This document shows, piece by piece, positions 1 through 6,038 of a DNA stretch of 11,833 bases. The first letter of the stretch is position 1, and each line of letters opens with the position of its first letter. Position numbers and translations under genes: made by a program. The DNA lies in the NCBI GenBank assembly GCA_035637595.1, contig DASPWW010000161.1, forward strand, positions 1 to 11,833, read 5' to 3'. The notes below the pieces were generated by a model. The model searched no databases and was not told the origin of the DNA. It saw only the letters and a program-made list of their open reading frames with translations. This DNA comes from DASPWW01 sp035637595. GTDB taxonomy: Bacteria > Actinomycetota > Thermoleophilia > Solirubrobacterales > 70-9.

Positions 1-276
1 GCGGCGCGCGAGGTGCGCGCCAGCTCGCTGCTGGCGTTCATGGTCTCGCTGCCGATTGCGTTCCTTTCGCTCGTCCCGTCCGGGGCGGTCAGCGCGACCA
101 CTTACGACCTGATCAACGCCGTCACGGCGCTGTTCCCGTTCGACCCCGCGCTTCGCGCACTCGAGGGCGCCCTCGACTCCGGAGGGCCCAGCATCTGGGC
201 CGCGGTCGGCCACCTCGCGATCCTCGTAGTCGCATACGGGGCCCTGGCGCGGCTCGCGCTGCGTCGATTCGCCTGA
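1..276 (+). CDS. ABC-2 type transporter permease, C-terminal fragment
   Basis: The 3' end of a gene that begins before the window; reading frame 1 is open from base 1 to the TGA at 274-276, giving 91 residues. It shows a hydrophobic helix (FMVSLPIAFLSLVP), a short amphipathic stretch (ALFPFDPALRAL) and a last membrane helix (AAVGHLAILVVAYGALARLA) ending in basic residues. This order, and the wording of the 'SLPIAFLSLVPSG' and 'ALARLALRRF' segments, resemble the ends of ABC-2 type permeases of actinobacterial drug or lipid exporters. It would work in the membrane with an ATPase encoded upstream. Substrate cannot be told. It is not coupled to hemB: 174 nt holding a pseudogene remnant lie between them. 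The family is inferred from a short fragment. Confidence 0.6.
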   Translation, partial: AAREVRASSLLAFMVSLPIAFLSLVPSGAVSATTYDLINAVTALFPFDPALRALEGALDSGGPSIWAAVGHLAILVVAYGALARLALRRFA

Positions 277-299
277 GCCCGCGAGGCTCGCCCGCGAGC

Positions 300-440
300 T
301 GCGCACCGCTCAATGCCGACATCGAGCCCGACGCCGACAACGACGGCTTCGGGCTTCGCGCCCGCGACGCCGCCGGAAACGTCGACGGCTCCCCGGCGAG
401 CGACGACTGGAAGGTCAAGAAGAAGAGGAAGCGCCCCTAG
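300..440 (+). pseudogene. 3' remnant of a secreted repeat-protein gene
   Basis: Frame 3 reads an open tail ending at TAG 438-440, with no start codon or signal peptide in front of it. The tail has two recognisable parts. Residues like NADIEPDADNDGFG recall calcium-loop segments that in thermoleophilic secreted proteins normally continue into a 'DETQD' sequence. They are joined abruptly to RARDAAGNVDGSPASDDW and a basic end KVKKKRKRP. The second part matches the end of the beta-helix gene at 6787-8028 (63 of 84 bases identical by hand count, same distance to the stop). I infer an internal deletion or fusion that left only the 3' end of a paralogous gene. The last bases may survive because they overlap the hemB promoter. 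The left border is arbitrary, since the frame runs on into the permease gene. Confidence 0.6.
357..440 (+). repeat. Dispersed repeat copy A (tail of remnant)
   Basis: An 84-bp segment that aligns without gaps to 7945-8028, 63 of 84 positions identical by eye. Both copies encode 'R-A-x-D-A-A-G-N-V-D', a tryptophan, then K-V-K-K-K and a basic end directly before the stop. The most conserved stretch is TGGAAGGTCAAGAAGAA, starting exactly 30 bp before the stop codon in both. Confidence 0.75.
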
Positions 441-443
441 AAT
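438..443 (+). promoter_or_regulatory. -10 box (TAGAAT) for leaderless hemB
   Basis: TAGAAT matches the TANNNT -10 pattern and is followed by 7 nt (CCCCTGC) and the GTG of hemB, so transcription would start at or next to the start codon. Its first three bases are the TAG stop of the upstream remnant. No clear TTGACA-like -35 is seen; the -35 position falls in the GGTCAAGAAG stretch shared with the ubiE promoter. The pattern is repeated at 8026, 10326 and 11700. Confidence 0.5.
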
Positions 444-450
444 CCCCTGC

Positions 451-1422
451 GTGAGCTTTCCCGCCACGCGCATGCGGCGCCTGCGCCGCACCAGGGCGCT
501 TCGCGAGCTGGTCCGCGAGACCGAGCTGCGGCCGTCGCACCTCGTCCAGCCGCTGTTCGTCGTCGCGGGCGAGGGCGTGCGCGACCCCGTCGAGTCGATG
601 CCCGGCATCGAGCGCTTCTCGATCTCCGAGCTGGTGGCCGAGGCGGGCGACGTTCTGGCCGCCGGGGTTCGCGCCGTGATCCTGTTCGGGATCCCGGCCG
701 AGAAGGACGAGCTCGCCTCGGGCGCCTACGACGACGAGGGCGTCGTGCAGATGGCGGTCCGGGCGCTCAAGGAAGCCCACCCCGACCTCGTCGTGATCAC
801 CGACGTGTGCCTGTGTGAGTACACCTCGCACGGCCACTGCGGCTTCGTGCGCGAGGGCGAGGTCGACAACGACGTCACGCTCGAGCTGCTCGCCAAGACG
901 GCGATCTCGCACGCCGAGGCGGGAGCCGACGCCGTCGCGCCGAGCGACATGATGGACGGGCGCGTCGGCGCGATCCGCGCCCAGCTCGACGAGGAGGGCC
1001 ATCCCGACGTCCCGATCGTCGCCTACAGCGCCAAGTACGCGTCGGCGTTCTACGGCCCGTTTCGCGACGCGGCCGAATCGACGCCCGAGTTCGGCGACCG
1101 GCGCGGCTATCAGATGGACCCCGCGAACGCTGACGAGGCGCTCCGCGAGGCGAAGCTCGACCTCGAGGAGGGGGCTGACGTCGTGATGGTCAAGCCCGCG
1201 GTTCCCTACCTCGACGTGATCGCGCGCGTCAAGCGGGAGACCGGGGCCCCCGTCGCCGCCTACCACGTGTCGGGCGAGTACTCGATGCTCAAGGCGGCGG
1301 TCTCGAACGGCTGGCTCGACGAGCGCCAGGCGGTGCTCGAGACGCTGACCGCGATCCGCCGCGCCGGGGCCGACATCGTGATCACCTACCACGCCAAGGA
1401 GGCCGCGGGGTGGCTGGAATAG
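451..1422 (+). CDS. hemB: Delta-aminolevulinic acid dehydratase (porphobilinogen synthase)
   Basis: Condenses two 5-aminolevulinate molecules to porphobilinogen, the second common step of tetrapyrrole synthesis, in the cytoplasm. The 323-residue product has usual HemB length and begins SFPATRMRRLRRT, the typical start. The zinc-binding triad is complete at C120, C122 and C130 (DVCLCEYTSHGHCG), and the Schiff-base lysines are K195 (YSAKYASAFYGPF) and K248 (MVKPAVPYLD), so it should be an active zinc-type enzyme. I chose GTG 451 because it gives the family N-terminus and sits 7 nt after a TAGAAT box. An ATG at 313 in the same frame would add 46 residues translated from the upstream remnant in the wrong frame. 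It heads a long co-directional operon; the next start is 25 nt after its stop. HemL, encoded two genes on, makes its substrate. Confidence 0.97.
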   Translation: MSFPATRMRRLRRTRALRELVRETELRPSHLVQPLFVVAGEGVRDPVESMPGIERFSISELVAEAGDVLAAGVRAVILFGIPAEKDELASGAYDDEGVVQMAVRALKEAHPDLVVITDVCLCEYTSHGHCGFVREGEVDNDVTLELLAKTAISHAEAGADAVAPSDMMDGRVGAIRAQLDEEGHPDVPIVAYSAKYASAFYGPFRDAAESTPEFGDRRGYQMDPANADEALREAKLDLEEGADVVMVKPAVPYLDVIARVKRETGAPVAAYHVSGEYSMLKAAVSNGWLDERQAVLETLTAIRRAGADIVITYHAKEAAGWLE

Positions 1423-1447
1423 GCGCGGTGACGGGGAGAGCGGGCGC

Positions 1448-2548
1448 GTGGCTGTAGCGCAGCCCAAGCTGCGCTCGCGCAAGGGCGGCGCCGCGGTGCC
1501 GCTCGACGAGGCCGACCGGCGGCTGATGAACCTGTTGCAGTCGAGCTTCGCGCTCGAGCCCGAGCCCTACGCATCGGTCGCCGCCGAGGCCGCCCTCGAC
1601 GCCGCCGAGGTCAAGGCCCGCACCCAGCGCCTGCTCGACGAGCGCATCATCCGTGAGATCACGCCGATATTCGACACCCGAGCGCTCGGCTACAGCTCGA
1701 TGCTCGTCGCCGCGAAGGTCGATACCGAGCACCCCCACCGGCCGGCCGAGATCGTCAACTCGCACCCGGGCGTCTCCCACAACTACCTGCGCACGCACGA
1801 GTTCAACCTCTGGTTCACGATCGCCACCCCGCCCGACTCCAAGCTCGGGCTCGAGGGCACGCTCGAGGTGCTCCAGCGCCTGACCGGCGCCGAGTCGATC
1901 CGCCAGCTCCCGACGCTGACCCTGTTCAAGATCAACATGAACCTCGAGATGGAGGGCGGCACGGACGCGCTCGCGGCCGCGATCGAGGCGGCGCCGCCGC
2001 GCGAGCTCGAGGCGCAGCCCTACGACGAGGCCGACGTCGCGGTGATCCGCGCCCTCCAGGGGCCGATGGAGGTCGTCGACCGCCCCTACGACGCTGCCGC
2101 CGAGCAGGTCGGGATGACGACAGACGGCTTCCTCGACCACCTCCGCGGGATGGTGGATCGCAAGCTGCTCCGCCGTGTCGCGGCGATCCTCTACCACCGC
2201 CGTGCCGGGTTCTCGGCCAACGGGATGGGTGTGTGGAGGGTTCCCGAGGACGAGGTGATGACCGTCGGGCGGCGGATGGCCGCGGTGCGGGGGATCTCGC
2301 ACTGCTACCAGCGCCCGACCTATCCAGACTGGCCGTACTCGGTGTTCACGATGGCGCACGGGCGGTCGAAGCAGGAGTGCGACGCGATCCTCGACAGGAT
2401 CGCCGACGAGCACGGCTTGCACGGCGACGACCGCGCTGTCCTCTACTCCTCGACCGAGTACAAGAAGGTACGCCTGCACTATTTCGTCGACGACTACGCG
2501 CGCTGGGAAGAGGAGCACAGCGGCGTCAACGGGGCGAAGCGGCGCTGA
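1448..2548 (+). CDS. ahbAB: Fused siroheme decarboxylase AhbA-AhbB (Lrp/AsnC fold)
   Basis: A 366-residue protein with two tandem Lrp/AsnC-like halves. Each has a winged-helix-like N-part (about residues 19-75 and 191-245) followed by an alpha/beta domain. Automatic annotation would probably call it an AsnC regulator, but the signature segments are those of siroheme decarboxylase. The first half has NYLRTHEFNLWFT (112-124, AhbA-like). The second has HCYQRPTYPDWPY (285-297), VFTMAHGRS (299-307) and YKKVRLHYF near the end (AhbB-like). AhbA/AhbB, and NirD/L/G/H of heme d1 synthesis, decarboxylate siroheme to 12,18-didecarboxysiroheme. Here both subunits are one chain. Its place between hemB and hemL supports a tetrapyrrole role. 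Start GTG 1448 follows GGGGAG at 1433-1438. The stop overlaps the proposed hemL start. A regulatory heme-sensing role cannot be excluded. Confidence 0.85.
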   Translation: MAVAQPKLRSRKGGAAVPLDEADRRLMNLLQSSFALEPEPYASVAAEAALDAAEVKARTQRLLDERIIREITPIFDTRALGYSSMLVAAKVDTEHPHRPAEIVNSHPGVSHNYLRTHEFNLWFTIATPPDSKLGLEGTLEVLQRLTGAESIRQLPTLTLFKINMNLEMEGGTDALAAAIEAAPPRELEAQPYDEADVAVIRALQGPMEVVDRPYDAAAEQVGMTTDGFLDHLRGMVDRKLLRRVAAILYHRRAGFSANGMGVWRVPEDEVMTVGRRMAAVRGISHCYQRPTYPDWPYSVFTMAHGRSKQECDAILDRIADEHGLHGDDRAVLYSSTEYKKVRLHYFVDDYARWEEEHSGVNGAKRR

Positions 2549-3843
2549 ACGCGCCGCCCGCCCAGAGCCTGGATACCCGGCGCTCGGAGGAGATCTACCG
2601 CCGGGCCACCGAACTGCTGCCCGGAGGCGTCAACTCGCCGGTGCGTGCCATGCGCGCGATCGGCCGTGACCCGATTTTCGTCACGCGCGCGCACGGCTGG
2701 GAGCTGATCGACGTCGACGGCAACCGCTACGTCGACTGGGTGTGTTCGTGGGGCCCGCTGATCCTCGGCCACGCGGACCCGGATGTCGTCGCCGCGGTGC
2801 GCGACGCGGCCGGCCGCGGGATGAGTTTCGGCGCTTCGACGGAGGCCGAGGTCCGGCTGGCGGCCGAGGTCGCCGAGCGCTTCGGGTCGGTGGAGATGAT
2901 GCGGATGGTCAACTCGGGTACGGAGGCCGTCATGAGCGCTGTGCGGCTCGCCCGGGCGGCGACGGGGCGCGATGCGATCGTCAAGTTCGCGGGCGCCTAT
3001 CACGGCCATGCCGACGGCCTCCTGGCCGAGGCCGGCTCGGGGCTCGCCACCGGGACCATCCCCGCGAGCCCCGGGGTGACCGCCGCGCAGGCCGCCGACA
3101 CGGTGGTCGTGGCTTGGAACGACTTCGAGGGCGTGCGCCGAGCGGTCGCCGAGCGCCCGCCCGCTGCGATCCTCGCCGAGCCGATCGCCGCCAACATGGG
3201 GGTGGTCCCGCCCGCGGACGGCTTTCTCGACCACCTGCGCGCGCTCGCTGACGAGCATGGCGCCCTGCTCGTCCTCGACGAGGTGATCACGGGCTTCCGG
3301 GTCGCGCGGGGCGGCGCGCAGGAGCTTTACGGCGTTCCCGCCGACATCACGGTGATGGGCAAGGTGCTGGGCGGCGGCCTGCCCGCCGCCGCATACGGCG
3401 GCTCGCGTGAGCTGATGGAGCGCGTCGCGCCGGCGGGCGACGTCTACCAGGCCGGCACGCTGTCGGGCAATCCGCTCGCCACCGCGGCCGGTCTCGCGAC
3501 GCTGCGCAAGCTCGACGCCGCGGCCTACGAACGGCTCGGGACATTGACCGGGCGGCTCGCCGACGGCCTGCGCGACGCCGCCGGCGAGCACCCGGTCGCG
3601 ATCGCATCGGCGCCCGGGCTGGTGACCCCGTTCTTCTCTTCGGAACCGGCGCGGGACTTCGCCACCGCCTCGACCTGCGACCTCGAGGCCCACGCGCGCT
3701 TCTGCCGCGCGTTGCTCGACCGCGGGATCTACCCGCCGCCGTCGCAGTTCGAGGCCTGGTTCGTCTCGCTCGCCCACGACGAGGCGTCGATCGACCGCAC
3801 TCTCGCGGTCGCCGGGGAGGCGTTCGGGGAGGCGTTCGGATGA
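2545..3843 (+). CDS. hemL: Glutamate-1-semialdehyde 2,1-aminomutase
   Basis: A PLP enzyme that turns glutamate-1-semialdehyde into 5-aminolevulinate, the last step of the C5 pathway; its product feeds HemB. From CTG 2545 it has 432 residues, the family's usual length. Visible signatures are RATELLPGGVNSPVRA, the PLP phosphate site NSGTEAVMSAVRLAR, AYHGHADG, LDEVITGFR, and the Schiff-base lysine K273 in MGKVLGGGLPAAAYGG. No ATG, GTG or TTG lies in frame near the expected N-terminus. The next downstream candidates (GTG 2641, ATG 2650) would remove the conserved LLPGGVNSP segment. The best starts are CTG 2545, which overlaps the preceding stop as CTGA, or CTG 2569, giving MDTRRSEEIYRRA. I chose the overlap because neighbouring junctions are also coupled. 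The stop overlaps the next ATG (ATGA). Confidence 0.93.
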   Translation: MNAPPAQSLDTRRSEEIYRRATELLPGGVNSPVRAMRAIGRDPIFVTRAHGWELIDVDGNRYVDWVCSWGPLILGHADPDVVAAVRDAAGRGMSFGASTEAEVRLAAEVAERFGSVEMMRMVNSGTEAVMSAVRLARAATGRDAIVKFAGAYHGHADGLLAEAGSGLATGTIPASPGVTAAQAADTVVVAWNDFEGVRRAVAERPPAAILAEPIAANMGVVPPADGFLDHLRALADEHGALLVLDEVITGFRVARGGAQELYGVPADITVMGKVLGGGLPAAAYGGSRELMERVAPAGDVYQAGTLSGNPLATAAGLATLRKLDAAAYERLGTLTGRLADGLRDAAGEHPVAIASAPGLVTPFFSSEPARDFATASTCDLEAHARFCRALLDRGIYPPPSQFEAWFVSLAHDEASIDRTLAVAGEAFGEAFG

Positions 3844-4505
3844 GGCTGCGCCGCCGCGGCAAGCGATCCGCGGTCTCCGAGGTCGCCCCCGAGCAGGCGC
3901 TGACGCTGCTCGCCGACCAGCTGCGGGTCGAGGACTCCGTGATCTCTCCCCACGTCCAGGCGTCGGGCGAGGTCCCGGCGCTCGGCTTGCTCGTCGCGGC
4001 GTCGCCGCGAACCCGTGGGGCGCGTGGCGACTACGCGCTGCTCGTCGAGGCGATTCGCGAGGGGTATCTGCTCCATTACGGCTCTCCGCGCGTCGTCGTC
4101 GGCGCCGACGACGACCTCGCGCTACTGGCCGGCGACTACCTCTACGCGCTCGGCCTGAAGCGCCTCTCGACGCTCGGCGACCTCGAGGCGGTGCGCGAGC
4201 TCTCGGACCTGATCAGCCTGCTGGCGCAGCTTCACGCCGGCGGAACGAGCGGCGGTGGCGACGATGGGCGGGCCGAGTTCACCGCCGGCGCGCTGTGGCT
4301 GGCCGCGGTGATCGCGGTCGCGGCGGGACCGAGCGACGGCCACGAGCAGGCCAAGGCCGCACTGCGTAGCGAGCACCCCAATGCGGCCGCCGCGCTGCTC
4401 GCCGACGCCCAGGCTGGGGGCGCCCGCGCGGGCATTCCAGACGTGCTTGGGCGCACCGCCGACTCGATAGGCTTGGGCTCCTCCCACCTCCCCGACCTTG
4501 GCTGA
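3840..4505 (+). CDS. Unrecognised protein with polyprenyl-synthase-like segment
   Basis: A 221-residue protein starting in the ATGA overlap with hemL, hence probably translationally coupled. I do not recognise the gene. It has a basic N-terminus (MRLRRRGKRS) and is then mostly helical by composition. Residues 67-131 contain EAIREGYLLHYG, LLAGDYLYALGLKRLS and LSDLISLLAQLHAGG. These resemble helices of polyprenyl diphosphate synthases, where 'AGD-L' follows the first Asp motif; compare VAAGDLLFSRAFAEL in the synthase at 8791-9792. The aspartate-rich DDxxD motif is missing, so catalysis of that type is unlikely. It could be a non-catalytic partner subunit, like component 1 of heptaprenyl diphosphate synthase, or an assembly factor for the cytochrome complex encoded next. 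A hydrophobic stretch (ALWLAAVIAVAAG, 151-163) may be a buried helix. The frame is supported by overlaps at both ends. Confidence 0.75.
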   Translation: MRLRRRGKRSAVSEVAPEQALTLLADQLRVEDSVISPHVQASGEVPALGLLVAASPRTRGARGDYALLVEAIREGYLLHYGSPRVVVGADDDLALLAGDYLYALGLKRLSTLGDLEAVRELSDLISLLAQLHAGGTSGGGDDGRAEFTAGALWLAAVIAVAAGPSDGHEQAKAALRSEHPNAAAALLADAQAGGARAGIPDVLGRTADSIGLGSSHLPDLG

Positions 4506-5202
4506 AGGCGCCGACAAGACAAGCGACGGACCGACGCCCGGGCCGAGCGACGGGCCCGCCCCGAGACCGGACCCCCCCGGCCACTTCGAGGGCGAGTCGA
4601 TGACCAGGCGGCGGGTCTTCACGATCGCCGCCCAGGGGCTCGGCGGGGTCGCCGGTGTGGCGGTCGTCCTGCCGGCGGTCGGGTTCGCGCTGGCTCCCCT
4701 GTTCGAGCGCGAGGACGAGCTGTGGCAGTCGGTCGGCGCCCCGGACGAGTTCTCGCCCGATACCTACACGCCGCGCGTGATCACAGTCGTTGAGGGGATC
4801 GGCGAGGCCGGCAAGACGACATGCTACGTGCGCCAGGGAAACCCGGGGCTCTCCGAGCAGGACCCCGACCTCCCCTCCGAGGATCCGGGGGAGTTCATCG
4901 CGGTCTCGACGCGCTGCGCCCACGCCGGTTGTCCCGTGCGCTTCGTCCAGGCGGCGGGCAACTTCATCTGTCCCTGCCACGGCGGCGTCTATGACTTCGA
5001 CGGCAGGGTGATCGGGGGACCGCCGGTCCGCCCCCTGGACCGGTTCCAGACCCGGGTCATGAACGGCCAGGTCGAGGTTGGCCCCCGCTACAGCGTCACC
5101 TCCCAGCTCGAGCCGGTGCGGGCGCGGGACCCGGGCGAGTTCGTCGGCGGGATCTGGGAGTACATCTACCCGCCGCGCCCCTCCGTCCCGCCACCGCCGT
5201 AG
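4498..5202 (+). CDS. qcrA: Rieske iron-sulfur subunit of menaquinol:cytochrome c reductase
   Basis: The [2Fe-2S] subunit that takes an electron from quinol at the Qo site of cytochrome b and passes it to cytochrome c. From TTG 4498 it has 234 residues. A proline-rich acidic N-terminus (1-34) is followed by a twin-arginine-like signal anchor (TRRRVF, then a hydrophobic helix to about residue 66). The Rieske domain has box I CAHAGC (C140, H142 as ligands, C145) and box II CPCHGG (C158, H161 as ligands, C160), with C145-C160 forming the usual disulfide. The C-terminus is a proline-rich tail. The start is uncertain: TTG 4498 overlaps the previous gene by 8 nt and has no clear ribosome site; ATG 4600 would give 200 residues starting just before the signal anchor. 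It heads the split-type qcrABC set, and Rieske proteins of this kind are usually Tat-dependent. Confidence 0.92.
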   Translation: MAEGADKTSDGPTPGPSDGPAPRPDPPGHFEGESMTRRRVFTIAAQGLGGVAGVAVVLPAVGFALAPLFEREDELWQSVGAPDEFSPDTYTPRVITVVEGIGEAGKTTCYVRQGNPGLSEQDPDLPSEDPGEFIAVSTRCAHAGCPVRFVQAAGNFICPCHGGVYDFDGRVIGGPPVRPLDRFQTRVMNGQVEVGPRYSVTSQLEPVRARDPGEFVGGIWEYIYPPRPSVPPPP

Positions 5203-5221
5203 CGAGGAGCCTCACGTAGCG

Positions 5222-6025
5222 ATGAAATTCCCCCAGCAGCTGATCCCCGCCCCGCTTCGCCGGCCCTCCCCCCCGGGGGAGCGCGCCAACGGCGATGGGG
5301 CCGCGCCCCTCGACCAGCTCAGGGAGGTCCCGGCCGATCTCGTCGGGTGGGTGGACGAGCGCACCGGTGGCACCGGCTTCATCACCGGAATGCTTTACCG
5401 CAAGGTCCCGAAGGGGACCAACTGGTTCTACACGCTGGGCTCGGCGACGCTATTCGCGTTCACGATCCAGGCGATCACTGGCGTCTTCCTGGCGATGTAC
5501 TACACGCCGTCGCCGACCGAGGCGTACGGCTCGATCACCCACCTCACAAATGACGTCTTCATGGGCGAGTTCCTGCGCGGCATGCACAAGTGGGGGGCGA
5601 CGGTGATGATCGTCCTGATCTTCGTCCACATGGGGCGTACGTTCTTCTTCGGCGCCTACAAGTACCCGCGCGAGCTCAACTGGGTGATCGGCGTCGTGCT
5701 GCTGATCCTGACGATGGTCATGGGCCTGACCGGCTACCTGCTGCCGTTCGACAATCGCTCGTTCTGGGCCACCGTGGTCGCGTCCAACATCACCGGAACG
5801 GGCCCCTTCCTCGGTCCCTACCTGGCGGACTTCCTGCGCGCCGGCCCGGAGTTCGGGGCGACCACACTGCCGCGTTTCTACGCGATCCACATGTTGCTGG
5901 TGCCGGGACTGATAATCGCCCTGATCGGGGCCCACCTCTACCTAGTCGTCAAGCTCGGCACGACCGCGCCGCCGTGGCTCGAGGCGGAGACGAAGCCGAA
6001 GTCGCTGCGCGAGACGCGGGTGTGA
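5222..6025 (+). CDS. qcrB: Cytochrome b6-type subunit (N-terminal half of cytochrome b)
   Basis: The membrane diheme cytochrome b of the bc complex, covering only the four-helix N-terminal half; 267 residues with a soluble N-terminal extension of about 60. Heme ligand pairs are H122/H136 (MHKWGATVMIVLIFVHMGR) and H223/H238 (IHMLLVPGLIIALIGAHLYL). The spacing is 13 residues in the first helix and 14 in the second, the cytochrome b6 rather than mitochondrial pattern. PRELNWVIG and TGYLLPFDN are also conserved family segments. Where cytochrome b6 has a cysteine binding heme c(n) (FYC), this protein has FYT (T71), so that heme is probably not covalently held. ATG 5222 is preceded by GAGGAG at 5204-5209, a rather long 12-nt spacing. 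It lies 19 nt after qcrA and 13 nt before qcrC. Confidence 0.95.
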   Translation: MKFPQQLIPAPLRRPSPPGERANGDGAAPLDQLREVPADLVGWVDERTGGTGFITGMLYRKVPKGTNWFYTLGSATLFAFTIQAITGVFLAMYYTPSPTEAYGSITHLTNDVFMGEFLRGMHKWGATVMIVLIFVHMGRTFFFGAYKYPRELNWVIGVVLLILTMVMGLTGYLLPFDNRSFWATVVASNITGTGPFLGPYLADFLRAGPEFGATTLPRFYAIHMLLVPGLIIALIGAHLYLVVKLGTTAPPWLEAETKPKSLRETRV

Positions 6026-6038
6026 CCCGGGGAGCGCC

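Noticed and set aside
286..299. GCTCGC/GCGAGC hairpin after the permease as a terminator
   Set aside because: Six-base stem with a 2-nt loop and no T-run; such chance repeats are common at this base composition.
313..450. Upstream ATG 313 as the hemB start (46 extra residues)
   Set aside because: The extension is low-complexity Thr/Pro/Arg and comes from the wrong frame of the decayed repeat tail; GTG 451 gives the standard HemB N-terminus and follows a -10 box.
415..1482. Long minus-strand open frame opposite hemB
   Set aside because: Arg/Val/Asp-rich translation typical of antisense frames in GC-rich DNA, without any recognisable motif; the plus strand is a certain gene. The same holds for the minus-strand frames at 1382-2518, 2494-3777, 5949-6977 and 8003-8773.
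1448..2548. Plain Lrp/AsnC transcription regulator
   Set aside because: Two fused halves with the specific NYLRTHEFNLWFT and HCYQRPTYPDWPY segments and a hem-operon position fit siroheme decarboxylase better; a regulatory role is only a residual option.
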